64,000 bases of DNA from the NCBI GenBank assembly GCA_018824085.1, contig JAHJHI010000013.1:62001-126000 (forward strand), given 5' to 3'. Shown here one piece after another: positions 54,702 to 64,000 of the stretch. Position 1 is the first letter of the stretch. Each line of letters starts with the position of its first letter. This DNA comes from Gammaproteobacteria bacterium. Its GTDB lineage: Bacteria; Pseudomonadota; Gammaproteobacteria; Burkholderiales; Rhodocyclaceae. The position numbers were made by a program, and so were the translations under genes. The notes below the pieces were generated by a model that worked only from the letters and a program-made list of their open reading frames with translations, made no database searches and was not told the origin of the DNA.

Positions 54702-57700
54702 GCGTCCGCGCCTGATCGCGCCGCACGCGCTGGTCGGCATCGGCGCGCTCGTGTGCGCGCTGCTCGTGGTCCTCTACCCGTACCGCGAGCTGGTGCAGTA
54801 CACGATCAATGCCACGCGCGGCGACACGCTCACGCTGGTCTATCTGCGCAACCTGCTGCGTACCGACGTCGCCAATCCGGAGTTGCGGCTGGCGCTGGTG
54901 CGCCAGTCGCTTGCGCGCCGCGATTACGCCGAGGCGCGCGCAGCGCTGGCGCCGCTGCTCGCCGCGCGCCTGGAGGGCCCGGTGTCGACGGACGCAAACT
55001 GGGTGGACTGGACGATTTTCGAAAGTGAACTGCTGGCGCTGCCGCCGGGTTCGCCGCGGCGCAACGTGCTGGATGCCGAGTTGCCGGAGCGCCTGCGCCG
55101 TGCCGTCGCGATCAAGGGCCTGACCGACGACAACCGCATGTCACTGGTGGAACGCGCACTGTCCTACGACCAGGCCGTGCTGGCGCTCGAACTGCTGTCG
55201 GCGTTCAGTCCGGACGGACATCGCGTGGATCCCCGCCTGTACCGGCGCGCGTCCGCCGAACTGCTCGGCCACGGCGCCTATGAGGGCGCCGCCGACCTGC
55301 TGCTGCGGGCGCGCCGCGTCGAGCCGGACGCAATGCAGCGGCGCAGCCTCTTTCTGCAAGCCATCCGCATCCTGCAGTCCGGCAACCTGCCGGCGCAGGC
55401 GCTCGATACCGCAGAGCGCGAACTGGGCGAGCTGGCTGACGACACCGAGGTGCGCTACTACCTGGTCACGCTGGCCCGGGCCGCCAATCGGCCGGATCGC
55501 GCCGCCTTCCACGCGCGCCACATGCTGAAGCTGTCCTTGCGCGACCAGCTGCGCCGCGGCCTGCTGGCACAGGCGGGCATCGACGCGGCGGTCTGGCGCA
55601 TCGCCACCGGCGGCGGCCCCGAACTGCCGTTCGACGACCGTATATACACGCTCGGTTTCGAAGCCTTCATTGGCAACGGCGAACTTGCCGACGCGCAACG
55701 CGTGGCCGCATCCGCCGTGCGTCAGGCGCCGGATGACATGGTCTGGCGCGAGCGTCTCGCCACGTCGTCCGAATGGGCCGGCAAGCCGGACGAGGCGTTG
55801 CAGCAGTGGCTGATACTGGCGCAGCGCACCGGACGCGAGGACGCCTGGGACGCCGTGCTGCGACTGGCGCCCAGCCTGCTCGATGACGAGGCGCTGCTTG
55901 CCGGGTTGCGCCACCGCATCGCGCGGGTGCCGGACGACGCGCGGCTGCTGACCGAGATCATCGCCACTTATGAGCGGCTGGGGCGTCCGCGGGACGGCAT
56001 CGGCTTCCTGCAGGACATCGAGCGCCGCCGGCCGTCACCCGTCGTGCGTACAGCGCTGGCCGATCTCGCCGAGCGCGCGGGCGACATCGACCTTGCACTG
56101 GTCACGCTGCAGCGCATGGAGCAGGACGGACACGATGTGCATCGCGCGGCACGCATCGCCGCGCTGCTGACCGGGCGCGGCGACTTTGACGGCGCCTTTG
56201 CCGCAATGGAAGCAGCGCGCGGCGTGGTACGCGATGACGACCGTGACTACTGGCGCTTCTACGCCGCGCTGGCGCGGCTGCGCCAGGACGATGAACGGGC
56301 GCGCGAGGCGCTCGCGCTCATCACGCGCTACGACGATGTCGAGACGTTCGAACAGGCCGATCTGGTCGAACTGCTGCGTGACGTCGCGCCGCTGGAAGCC
56401 GCGCGCGAGGCGGAGCGCGGCTGGCACCGCTTCGGCGGGCGCGACTGGCTGATGCGCGCGCTCGGGTTGTACGCATGGCAGGGGCGCATGCAGGACGTCG
56501 GGCGACTGATCGGCGCGCTGACACCCGCGCAGCAGGCCGAGTTCCAGTTGCACGTCCCCTTCCTGCAGGCGCGCGCGCAATGGCATCAGGACGCCGGTCG
56601 CATGGCCGAGGCGATGGCGGATTTCACGGCTGCGCTGGTGATCGAACCCGCGTCGTCCGACCTGCGTTCCGCGTTGCTGTGGCTGTTGATCGACGGCAAC
56701 GACACGCGCCAGCTGCGCGAGCTGCTGCGTCGCCACGAACAGGCGTGGGCGCGCGACGAGGCGCTGCACGATGTGCTGGCGGCCGCCTGGCAGGCGCTGT
56801 CGCGTCCGCAGGTGGCGCTGGACCGCTATCTGCTGCCGCGCTTCGCCGCGCACCGCGACGACTTCCTGTGGATGATGAACGTCGCCGACGCGCTCGAACA
56901 GAACCAGGACATCGACCGCGCGTGGCGCCTGCGCGAGCGCATGTGGCGCATGGAGCGCCCGAAGATCGGCACGCTGGCGAGCGACGACATTGCGCAGTTG
57001 CAGCGCATGGCGCGCGTGCGCCTGGCGCGGGCGCAGCAGCCCGGCGACGCCTCGCATGCGCTGCTGCGCGAAGTGCTGCGGATGGACCGTGCGCCCGACG
57101 GCGCCTGGCTGCCGGCGGCGCGCGAACTTGCGCTGTCCTGGTTCATCGACCACGGCGAGTACGACGCGGTGCGCGGTTTCCTGTGGCACCAGTACGGCCG
57201 CGCGCTGAACCGTCCGCTGTGGGCCGACATCACGGCCGCGCTCGGGCAGGGCGACGTGGCGAGCGTCGGCGCGCTGCTGGAACGGTGGGACGAACGCCTG
57301 CCGCGCTACGACCGCGTGAACAGCGCGCGCATGGTGGGCGACCTGCGCCTCGCACAGACAGCAGCCTTCGACACGATGGACGCGCAGCGCCACGATGATC
57401 CGCTGCACCTCCAGCTGAGCGACGCGATGCTCGACTACGCCGACCGCTTCGATCTCGACATCGCGCAGCGTGAGCTGGGCGGTATCGACGAGCGCCAGTA
57501 CAGCACGACGCTGGAGCTTGCGCTCGCGCCGGATCTGAGGATGAGCGTGGAATTCGGTTCGATCTCGCGCGGCATCGGTGACAGCACGGATTTCTCCGCC
57601 GTGCCGGGCGAAAGCCCCTATCTGCTCGGCCGGCTGGCCTGGGCCCATGACGACGGCACGACACGCATCACGCTTGGTCAGCGCGATGGCTTCGAAACCA

Positions 57701-58374
57701 TCCATCCGTTCGCCATCGAGCGCGAACAGCGCATCGACAAACGACTCACGGCCACACTCGGCATCGGGTTGAACATGCCCGCGACCGAGAACCTCGGCCT
57801 GCGCGTGGCCGGCATGCGCGACGAAGCCGAGCTGCGCACCGACTGGCGTTTTTCGCGCTATGACCGCGTCGGGCTGCAGCTTGGCGCCTATCGTTATCAG
57901 GCGCAGAACGGGCTGGATATCGGCCGCGGCCGCCTGTGGCAGGCCGAATACGTTCATTCGATCCGCACCGAACTGCCGGATCTCGAAGCGAGCGTGTATG
58001 TCGCCGGCTATCGGTTCAGCCCGTCCGGCATCGATGCGACGGACGCCCGCGCCGTCGAGCTGAAGAACCGTCTGTTCGCGACGAGCGCGCTGGACGCGAC
58101 GGCGCTGCGCCCGGAGGGCTACAACCTGCAGGGCCTGCGTCTGACGCACAACGTGCGCCTGCTGCGCGACTACACGAAGGCGATCCGGCCGTTCGGCGCC
58201 ATCGGCGTGTCGAACAACAGCGAGGCGGGCATGGGCTATGACGTGTCGCTGGGTGTTGCCGGCAGCCTCGCCGGTACCGATCATTTTTCGCTGGCCTGGC
58301 GCCAGGACAAGGGCGGTGGCGGGCTGTTCTCGCGCACCACCGAAATCGCACTGCATTACCGACTGTTTTTCTGA
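54664..58374 (+). CDS. pelB: PelB, outer-membrane export pore with TPR scaffold
   Basis: A 1236-residue protein (1193 in P. aeruginosa). A membrane anchor (ALVGIGALVCALLVVLYPY, about 22-40) is followed by some 850 residues of helical TPR repeats such as PELRLALVRQSLARRDYAEARAAL (cited in part) and then a C-terminal beta-barrel (about 930-1236), ending in a terminal strand with Phe (ALHYRLFF) typical of outer-membrane proteins. PelB guides Pel from PelA to the outer surface. It starts 38 bases inside pelA in a different frame. Confidence 0.95.
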   Translation: MLRRSSYAAARLERPRLIAPHALVGIGALVCALLVVLYPYRELVQYTINATRGDTLTLVYLRNLLRTDVANPELRLALVRQSLARRDYAEARAALAPLLAARLEGPVSTDANWVDWTIFESELLALPPGSPRRNVLDAELPERLRRAVAIKGLTDDNRMSLVERALSYDQAVLALELLSAFSPDGHRVDPRLYRRASAELLGHGAYEGAADLLLRARRVEPDAMQRRSLFLQAIRILQSGNLPAQALDTAERELGELADDTEVRYYLVTLARAANRPDRAAFHARHMLKLSLRDQLRRGLLAQAGIDAAVWRIATGGGPELPFDDRIYTLGFEAFIGNGELADAQRVAASAVRQAPDDMVWRERLATSSEWAGKPDEALQQWLILAQRTGREDAWDAVLRLAPSLLDDEALLAGLRHRIARVPDDARLLTEIIATYERLGRPRDGIGFLQDIERRRPSPVVRTALADLAERAGDIDLALVTLQRMEQDGHDVHRAARIAALLTGRGDFDGAFAAMEAARGVVRDDDRDYWRFYAALARLRQDDERAREALALITRYDDVETFEQADLVELLRDVAPLEAAREAERGWHRFGGRDWLMRALGLYAWQGRMQDVGRLIGALTPAQQAEFQLHVPFLQARAQWHQDAGRMAEAMADFTAALVIEPASSDLRSALLWLLIDGNDTRQLRELLRRHEQAWARDEALHDVLAAAWQALSRPQVALDRYLLPRFAAHRDDFLWMMNVADALEQNQDIDRAWRLRERMWRMERPKIGTLASDDIAQLQRMARVRLARAQQPGDASHALLREVLRMDRAPDGAWLPAARELALSWFIDHGEYDAVRGFLWHQYGRALNRPLWADITAALGQGDVASVGALLERWDERLPRYDRVNSARMVGDLRLAQTAAFDTMDAQRHDDPLHLQLSDAMLDYADRFDLDIAQRELGGIDERQYSTTLELALAPDLRMSVEFGSISRGIGDSTDFSAVPGESPYLLGRLAWAHDDGTTRITLGQRDGFETIHPFAIEREQRIDKRLTATLGIGLNMPATENLGLRVAGMRDEAELRTDWRFSRYDRVGLQLGAYRYQAQNGLDIGRGRLWQAEYVHSIRTELPDLEASVYVAGYRFSPSGIDATDARAVELKNRLFATSALDATALRPEGYNLQGLRLTHNVRLLRDYTKAIRPFGAIGVSNNSEAGMGYDVSLGVAGSLAGTDHFSLAWRQDKGGGGLFSRTTEIALHYRLFF

Positions 58375-58390
58375 CCCGGGAGAAGACCCC

Positions 58391-58918
58391 ATGAACCGCC
58401 TCATCCAACGCACTTTCGGCCTGCTCGCACTGATCGGCCTGCTCGGCGGCTGTGCCGTCATCGACCACTCGCCCGCGTCGGGTGCCGACAAGGCGGCGCG
58501 CTGGGTGCTGCTGCCGTTCTCCAACGCGACCGAAACACCGTTCGCCGGCCAGCGCGCCGAAAGCGTGACGGAGAACCTGCTGCGCACGCTCGGTGTCGCC
58601 GACCTGAGCCGCTATCCGGCCAGCCTGCAGGGCGACAACCTGTTCGAGACCGGACAGCCGAAGGACGCCGCGCGCGCGATGGACTGGGCGCGCGAGGCCG
58701 GTGCGCGCTACGCGGTCACCGGCACCGTCGACGAGTGGCGCTACAAGGTCGGCGTCGACGGCGAACCGGCGGTCGGCGTGGCGCTGCAGATCGTCGATGT
58801 CGAAAGCGGCCGGGTGCTGTGGAGCGGCGTCGGCGGCAAGAGCGGCTGGAGCCGTGAATCGCTGTCCGGCGTCGCGCAGGACCTCATCAAGTCGCTGCTC
58901 GTGCCGGCCCTCAAATGA
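58391..58918 (+). CDS. pelC: PelC, outer-membrane lipoprotein
   Basis: A 175-residue lipoprotein (lipobox LGGC, Cys21). The core WVLLPFSNATETPFAGQRAESVTENLLRTLG (cited in part) and YAVTGTVDEWRYKVGVDGEPAVGVALQIVD (cited in part) match PelC, which forms a dodecameric ring that funnels Pel toward PelB. It is 16 bases after pelB and overlaps pelD by four bases. Confidence 0.93.
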   Translation: MNRLIQRTFGLLALIGLLGGCAVIDHSPASGADKAARWVLLPFSNATETPFAGQRAESVTENLLRTLGVADLSRYPASLQGDNLFETGQPKDAARAMDWAREAGARYAVTGTVDEWRYKVGVDGEPAVGVALQIVDVESGRVLWSGVGGKSGWSRESLSGVAQDLIKSLLVPALK

Positions 58919-60306
58919 ACCTGCGCTCGCCCCGCGAAAGACCGGTGATACGGCGCGCCGACGAGCCCTGGCTCAGGCGCCTGCTCGCGCATTTCACGCC
59001 GACCGGATCGGGCGCCGGCGCGTCGTCGCTGATCGAGACGCTGGCCGTGCCGGTGTTCGCGCTGGCGCTGGCGTTCTGGCTCAATCCGCTGGACCCGTTC
59101 TTCCTGCGTTCGCAGTTCGCGTGGGTGTGGCTCGGACCGGTGCTGGTCGCGCTGCGTTACGGTCCGCTGCCGGGCCTCGCCGGCAGTGCGATCCTGTTCG
59201 CGTCCTGGTTCGCGTTCGCCGAACTGGGCGTGACGCTGGGCGCGCTGCCCAAGCTGTATTTCCTCGGCTGGCTCATCACCGTGATGATCTGCGGCGAGTT
59301 CTCGTCGCTGTGGCGAGGGCGCGTGCGGCGTGCGGAAAGCGTGCAGGCCTATCTCGAACAGCGCCTCGAATATCTGACGCACCAGCACTATCTTCTGCGC
59401 CTGTCGCACGACCGGCTGGAGCAGGATCTCATTTCGCGCCCGGTGTCGATGCGCGATGCGTTGGTCGGCCTGCGGACGCTGGCGTCGGCACCCGTGGCCG
59501 TTGGCGCACGCCTGCCCGGCGCGCCGGACCTGCTGCGCCTGATTGCGCAGTACTGCCAGATCGAGCGCGCGGCACTGGTTGCCGTCGACGACGACGGCGT
59601 GCCCGACGGCGCGGCCCAGGCCAGCCTCGGTACGCCGTTCGACATCGACATGGCCGATCCGCTCATGAAGTTTGCGCTGGAGCGCCGCCGCCTTGCGCAC
59701 ATCGCGCTCGACGAGGAGCGCGCCGCCAGCGGTTCGCGCTATCTCGTGGTCGCGCCGCTGACCGACATGGGCGGCACGCTGCGTGCCTTGCTGGTGGTGG
59801 AAGGCATGCCCTTCTTCGCGCTGCACGATGAAACGCTGCAGATGCTCAACCTGCTGCTCGGCTACTACACGGACGGCCTGTCGGCGAGCGAGCTCGCGGC
59901 GCCGTTGCGTACCACCTTCCCCGACTGTCCGCTGGCATTCGGCTTCGAACTGATGCGCATGTGGCGCGTGCGCACGGAAGCCGGCGTGACGAGTGCGATG
60001 GCGGTGCTGACCTTTCCCGCCGGTGCGCAGGACGACGGTCTGGCGCTGCAGATCAGCCGCATCCAGCGTTCGCTCGACGTGGTGTGGATGACCCGGCGCG
60101 ACGACCGCATGCTGCTGATCACGCTGATGCCGCTTGCCGGCACCGCGGCGGTGGAGGGTTATCTGGCGCGCATCGACAACTGGCTGCGGCAGAACCGTGG
60201 CAGTGGCTTCGACGGTGGCGGTGTGGCCAGCCGCATCTTCATGCTGGACCGCGTCGAACCCGTGGCGCTGCTCGGCAGCATCCTGGAAGCGCCACATGGG
60301 ACGTAG
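58915..60306 (+). CDS. pelD: PelD, c-di-GMP receptor of the Pel synthase
   Basis: A 463-residue inner-membrane protein with four helices (about 42-125), a coiled region (about 137-172), a GAF domain (about 185-320) and a degenerate GGDEF domain. An RxxD motif of inhibitory-site type is seen at RSLD (385-388), with a second candidate RRDD at 394-397; the first is closest in position to Arg367-Asp370 of P. aeruginosa PelD. Binding of c-di-GMP there activates polymer synthesis. No GGDEF catalytic loop is present, as expected. Confidence 0.94.
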   Translation: MNLRSPRERPVIRRADEPWLRRLLAHFTPTGSGAGASSLIETLAVPVFALALAFWLNPLDPFFLRSQFAWVWLGPVLVALRYGPLPGLAGSAILFASWFAFAELGVTLGALPKLYFLGWLITVMICGEFSSLWRGRVRRAESVQAYLEQRLEYLTHQHYLLRLSHDRLEQDLISRPVSMRDALVGLRTLASAPVAVGARLPGAPDLLRLIAQYCQIERAALVAVDDDGVPDGAAQASLGTPFDIDMADPLMKFALERRRLAHIALDEERAASGSRYLVVAPLTDMGGTLRALLVVEGMPFFALHDETLQMLNLLLGYYTDGLSASELAAPLRTTFPDCPLAFGFELMRMWRVRTEAGVTSAMAVLTFPAGAQDDGLALQISRIQRSLDVVWMTRRDDRMLLITLMPLAGTAAVEGYLARIDNWLRQNRGSGFDGGGVASRIFMLDRVEPVALLGSILEAPHGT

Positions 60307-61297
60307 CACGCTCGCGCTCATGGCCATCCTGTCCGAACTGGGGGCGTTGTCCCTGTTCGGCGCGGCCGCCGATCCGGACCACGCGCTGGCGTCCTATCTG
60401 CTGGCGCATGCACCGGCCAGCCTGTTGCTTGCGCTCGCTGTCTACACGCTCATACCGCTGCGTCAGGCACGGCCGCGCGCGAGCGTGCTGGCGCTGCTCT
60501 TCTGCGGCATCTTCTTCGTGCCGGTGCTCGGCTTTGTCGGCGTGACCGCCGGCGCATTGCTGCGCCATCTTCTGCCGCGCCTGCGCGCGCCGCAGCGTTT
60601 CTCCGCCGTGCGCCTGCCGGAACTGGACATCCACGAGAGCGGCGGCAAGTCAGCCGCCGGCTTCCGCCAGGCGGGGGTGCGCCAGTTCCTGAAGAACGAA
60701 CGCGCGCCGGTGCCGCAGCGCCTGCGTGCCATGGTGGCGCTGTCGCACGCGCCGTCGCGCATCGGCTCACCGGTGCTGCGCGAGTTGCTGGGCGACGCCG
60801 AGGACGATCTTCGGCTGCTGGCCTATGGTCTGCTCGACAGTCGCGAAAAACGGCTGAACGCCGACATCCACGCCGCGCGGCAGCGCCTTGCGGCAAGCGG
60901 TGACGATGACGAGCGCGCGGTGACCGCGCACCAGCTGGCGGCGCTGTACTGGGAACTCGTCTATCAGGGACTGGTGCAGGGCGATCTGCTCGACTATGCG
61001 GTCGGCCAGGCGTTGGCCTACACGGAAATCGCGCTGCGCGGCAATGACGATGACCCCGCGCTGCATCTGCAGCACGGCCGCTTGCTGCAGCAACTGGGTC
61101 GGCTCGACGACGCGGACCGCGCCTATCGACGCGCGCGCGAGCTGGGGTTGCCGGCGTCGCGCGTGGTGCCGTATCTGGCCGAGCTTGCGTTCGCGCGGCG
61201 CGACTATGCGCAGGTCCGGCGCCTGCTGACGGCCATGAATGACTGGGAAGGACTTTCCCGCCTGCAACCGGTGCTGCGTTTCTGGGGACACACATGA
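60296..61297 (+). CDS. pelE: PelE, inner-membrane TPR protein of Pel synthase
   Basis: A 333-residue protein with two or more N-terminal membrane helices (about 5-22, 40-56 and 63-82) followed by a cytoplasmic helical region with TPR-like repeats (for example HLQHGRLLQQLGRLDDADRAYRRARELG, cited in part). It bridges PelD and PelF in the synthase complex. The ATG at 60296 lies 11 bases inside pelD; the stop overlaps pelF (ATGA). Confidence 0.92.
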   Translation: MGRSTLALMAILSELGALSLFGAAADPDHALASYLLAHAPASLLLALAVYTLIPLRQARPRASVLALLFCGIFFVPVLGFVGVTAGALLRHLLPRLRAPQRFSAVRLPELDIHESGGKSAAGFRQAGVRQFLKNERAPVPQRLRAMVALSHAPSRIGSPVLRELLGDAEDDLRLLAYGLLDSREKRLNADIHAARQRLAASGDDDERAVTAHQLAALYWELVYQGLVQGDLLDYAVGQALAYTEIALRGNDDDPALHLQHGRLLQQLGRLDDADRAYRRARELGLPASRVVPYLAELAFARRDYAQVRRLLTAMNDWEGLSRLQPVLRFWGHT

Positions 61298-62883
61298 ACA
61301 CGACAGTGGTGGCCACTCCCGACGGGGTGGATGTTGCGCTGTTGCTTGAAGGGACATTTCCCTACGTGGCGGGTGGCGTGTCGAGCTGGGTGAACCAGAT
61401 CATCCGCGCGCATCCGGACCTGCGCTTCGGCGTCGTGTTCATCGGCAGCCGGCGCAGCGACTACGGCGAAATGCGCTATGCATTGCCCGACAACGTCGTG
61501 CATATCGAAACCCATTACCTGCACGACGATCTGGGCGAACGTCCGCACGTGCACGAGAGCCGCTCCGGTACGCGTGGCGACGCGGAAGGCTTTGCCCGCA
61601 TGTCGGCGCTGCACGATGCCTTTCGCACGGGCGGCACGGCCGGCGAGGGGGGCGCGCTGCTGCAACTGTTTGCCGATGCGGGACGCGACATTTGCCCGGG
61701 CGGGCGCGTAAGCCTGGAGGACTTCCTGCGCAGCGAGGCGTCCTGGGACATCGTGACCGAACGCTACCGCACCTATTGCACGGACCCGAGTTTCGTCGAT
61801 TATTTCTGGACCGTGCGCATCATGCACCAGCCGCTGTGGCAGCTGGCGCGGGTCGCGCACGCTCTGGTGCCTGCGCGTATCTACCACAGCGTGTCGACCG
61901 GCTACGCCGGCTTTCTCGGTGCCTTGCTTGCGCAATCGACCGGGCGTCCGCTGGTGCTGTCCGAGCACGGCATCTACACCAAGGAACGCAAGATCGACCT
62001 GTACCAGAACGAGTGGATACGCGACAACCGCAACGTGTTCCAGAAGGACGCTTCCGAGCTGTCCTACTTCCGCCAGCTCTGGATCCGCTTCTTCGAGTGG
62101 CTCGGCAAGCTGACCTACGCGGCGGCCGACCCCATCATTGCGCTGTATGAAATCAACCGCCTGCGCCAGGTGACGGACGGCGCGCCGGCCGCGCGCACGC
62201 GCAACATTCCGAACGGGGTCGCGGTGCAGCGTCTGGCGCCGCTGCGCGCGCAGCGGCCCGACGCGGTGCCGCCGGTGCTGTGCCTGATCGGGCGCGTGGT
62301 GCCGATCAAGGACATCAAGACCTTCATCCGCGCGATGCGTCGCGTGGTCAACCGGCGGCCTGACGTGCAGGGCTGGATCGCCGGGCCGGCGGACGAGGAC
62401 GCGGCTTACGCCGAAGAATGCGAAAACCTCGTCGATAGCCTCGGTCTGAACGACAACGTGCGTTTTCTCGGCATGCAGAAGATCGACGAGCTGATGCCGA
62501 AGATCGGCCTGGTCGTGCTGTCGTCGATCTCCGAGGCGCTGCCGCTCGTGCTGCTCGAAGGTTTTGCCGCAGGTGTGCCTGCGGTGTCGACCGATGTCGG
62601 CTCGTGCCGCCAGCTCATGTACGGCCTGGGCGATGAGGACGAGGCGCTGGGTGCTGCGGGTTCGGTGGTCGGCATCGCCGATCCGCAGGCGCTGGCCGAC
62701 GCCGCGCTCGCGCTGCTCGACGATCCGCAGGCCTGGCAGTCGGCGCAGCGTGCCGGCATCGCGCGTGTCGAGCGCTACTACAGCGATACGCTGATGTTCG
62801 AACGCTACCGCGCCGTCTACGACGAAGCGCTCGGGCGCGCGGCAGCGCCGGCCACCTGTCCGTCCGGACACGGAGCGCGCTGA
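61294..62883 (+). CDS. pelF: PelF, glycosyltransferase of the Pel synthase
   Basis: A 529-residue GT4-family enzyme. The N-terminal motif ALLLEGTFPYVAGGVSSWVNQII is diagnostic for PelF, and the GT-B donor site includes RVVPIKDIKTFIRAM and SSISEALPLVLLEGFAAGVPAVSTDVGSC (cited in part) with the E-x7-E. It polymerises N-acetylgalactosamine/glucosamine from UDP-sugars. Cytoplasmic. The start overlaps pelE and the end overlaps pelG (TGATG). Confidence 0.96.
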   Translation: MNTTVVATPDGVDVALLLEGTFPYVAGGVSSWVNQIIRAHPDLRFGVVFIGSRRSDYGEMRYALPDNVVHIETHYLHDDLGERPHVHESRSGTRGDAEGFARMSALHDAFRTGGTAGEGGALLQLFADAGRDICPGGRVSLEDFLRSEASWDIVTERYRTYCTDPSFVDYFWTVRIMHQPLWQLARVAHALVPARIYHSVSTGYAGFLGALLAQSTGRPLVLSEHGIYTKERKIDLYQNEWIRDNRNVFQKDASELSYFRQLWIRFFEWLGKLTYAAADPIIALYEINRLRQVTDGAPAARTRNIPNGVAVQRLAPLRAQRPDAVPPVLCLIGRVVPIKDIKTFIRAMRRVVNRRPDVQGWIAGPADEDAAYAEECENLVDSLGLNDNVRFLGMQKIDELMPKIGLVVLSSISEALPLVLLEGFAAGVPAVSTDVGSCRQLMYGLGDEDEALGAAGSVVGIADPQALADAALALLDDPQAWQSAQRAGIARVERYYSDTLMFERYRAVYDEALGRAAAPATCPSGHGAR

Positions 62884-64000
62884 TGGCCGGCATCGGTTTT
62901 GAACTGCGAAAGCTGCTGAAGAAGGACAGTCTGCTCGGTCTGGTCCAGGCCTACAGCTACGCCGGCGTCATCGGCTCCGGGCCGTGGGTGCTGTCCATCG
63001 TCGGCATCCTGATGGTCGGCCTGCTGTCGCGTGCCGTGGTCGTGCCGGAATTCCTGATCACGCAGTTCCAGGTGTCGGTCACCTATCTCATCGCGAGTTC
63101 CCTCATCCTGACCGGCGTGGCGCAGCTGGCGTTCACCCGCTTCGTGTCGGACCGCCTGTTCGAGAAGCGCGACGATCTGGTGATGTCGAACTTCAACGGC
63201 CTGTTGCTATGGGTGCTGGCGCTGTCGGGCGCGTTTGCGCTGCTGCTTGCGTTCACGCTGTTCGCCGGTCTTCCGGTGGCGTACCGTCTGCTGATGATTG
63301 CCGGATTCGTGCTGCTGTGCGGAATCTGGGTGGCGACGATCTTCCTGTCCGGCCTCAAGCTCTATCGCGCCATCCTGCTGCTGTATGCACTCGGCTATGC
63401 GATCACCGTGGCGGTGGCGCTGCTGGCGCGGCCGTACGGACTGGAGGGCCTGCTCGGCGGTTTCGTGCTCGGCCACTTCGTGCTGCTGGTCGGCATGTGG
63501 ATGATGACGGCCTGGCACTACCGGTCGCCGGTGACGATCTCGTACGAGTTCGCGAAGCCGGGGGCGCGCTATCCGTCGCTGATGGTGATCGGGCTGCTCT
63601 ACAACCTCGGCGTGTGGGCGGACAAGTTCATGTTCTGGAGCTGGCCGGAGACGTCCGACGCGATCATCGGGCCGCTGCGCGCGTCGGTCATCTACGACCT
63701 GCCTGTGTTCATGGCCTATCTGTCCATCATTCCCGGCATGGCGGTGTTCCTGGTGCGCATCGAAACCGATTTCGTGGAGTACTACGACCGCTTCTTCGAC
63801 GCCGTTCGCACTGGCGGATCGCTCGAATACATCGAGGACATGCGCGACGAGATGGTGTATTCGATCCGTCAGGGCCTGGCCGAGATCGGCAAGATCCAGA
63901 CGCTCGCCATGCTGGTGTCCATCGTCGCGGCGCCGGCCGTCTTCGCGGTGCTGGAAATCTCCGAACTGTATCTGCCGCTGCTCTACATCCAGACGCTCGC
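62883..64000 (+). CDS. pelG: PelG, membrane subunit of the Pel synthase (partial, cut at window end)
   Basis: The first 372 codons of an integral membrane protein that begins MAGIGFELRKLLKKDSLLGL, the family hallmark. At least eight membrane segments are present before the sequence ends. PelG is the multispan (MOP-like) subunit needed for translocation and synthase activity; homologues are about 450 residues, so some 80 are missing. The start codon shares TGATG with the pelF stop. Confidence 0.94.
   Translation, partial: MAGIGFELRKLLKKDSLLGLVQAYSYAGVIGSGPWVLSIVGILMVGLLSRAVVVPEFLITQFQVSVTYLIASSLILTGVAQLAFTRFVSDRLFEKRDDLVMSNFNGLLLWVLALSGAFALLLAFTLFAGLPVAYRLLMIAGFVLLCGIWVATIFLSGLKLYRAILLLYALGYAITVAVALLARPYGLEGLLGGFVLGHFVLLVGMWMMTAWHYRSPVTISYEFAKPGARYPSLMVIGLLYNLGVWADKFMFWSWPETSDAIIGPLRASVIYDLPVFMAYLSIIPGMAVFLVRIETDFVEYYDRFFDAVRTGGSLEYIEDMRDEMVYSIRQGLAEIGKIQTLAMLVSIVAAPAVFAVLEISELYLPLLYIQTL

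Noticed and set aside
56035-58587. 850-codon open frame antisense to pelB
   Set aside because: Shadow of pelB codon bias; no ribosome site and no recognisable domain.
1-64000. CRISPR arrays, tRNA or rRNA genes, insertion sequences, integrases or att-type repeats
   Set aside because: I looked for regular repeats, tRNA-like cloverleaf sequences in the intergenic gaps and transposase motifs, and found none.

Overview
The window is a high-GC, gene-dense stretch of chromosome from a betaproteobacterium, most likely of the Rhodocyclales and possibly a Methyloversatilis-like methylotroph. That placement is inference. It rests on a formaldehyde-activating-enzyme-like gene, a PEP-CTERM protein, a DUF3579 gene, the gloB/methyltransferase/rnhA/dnaQ order and the argD-argF-argG order. 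No insertion sequence, prophage, CRISPR array or tRNA gene was seen. Most of the long open frames antisense to real genes are by-products of high GC.

Layout. 1-7.3 kb: end of efp with its terminator, a methyltransferase, an orphan protein, an ABC exporter, a lemA/TPM-domain operon, fabI and an RNase HI-like gene. 7.4-13 kb: a Fae-like protein, dinB, rhomboid protease, a LysR regulator divergent from a TSUP permease, and a LON-domain protein. 13-21 kb: a PEP-CTERM/HAF-repeat protein and a four-gene peptide-type ABC importer with a fused double ATPase. 21-31.4 kb: an MltD-like transglycosylase, a response-regulator diguanylate cyclase, gloB, methyltransferase, rnhA, dnaQ, NAD-type isocitrate dehydrogenase, two membrane-anchored or periplasmic multihaem cytochromes c, rfaE2 and an acyl-ACP-desaturase-like diiron protein. 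31.7-38.8 kb: a PepSY membrane protein with a small membrane partner, aroC, a YbhB-like protein, murJ, rpsT, a DUF3579 protein and a small conserved-looking protein. 39-47.5 kb: argD-argF-argG, ppnP, yajQ, a glutamine amidotransferase, a retropepsin-like protease, a Nudix CoA pyrophosphatase, a CbiB-like protein and a thiolase.

Two accessory systems stand out. At 47.7-51.8 kb lies an Anbu (proteasome-ancestor-like) cluster: circularly permuted ATP-grasp, alpha-E, transglutaminase-like and Anbu peptidase genes. Upstream of it I see a good sigma-54 promoter (GG-N10-GC) and an exact GCACC-N5-GGTGC dyad of NtrC type, which suggests induction under nitrogen limitation. At 51.9-64.0 kb is a pelABCDEFG operon for Pel exopolysaccharide (pelG cut by the window edge), with almost every junction overlapping. 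PelD carries RxxD motifs typical of c-di-GMP binding, and the diguanylate cyclase at 22.9 kb is a possible but unproven signal source.

Other points: a 10-bp GAAA-loop hairpin downstream of the Fae-like gene coincides with the codons for the clamp-binding tail of convergent dinB. A 12-bp terminator-like hairpin sits just upstream of argD. The Fae-like protein seems to lack the family's key histidine.
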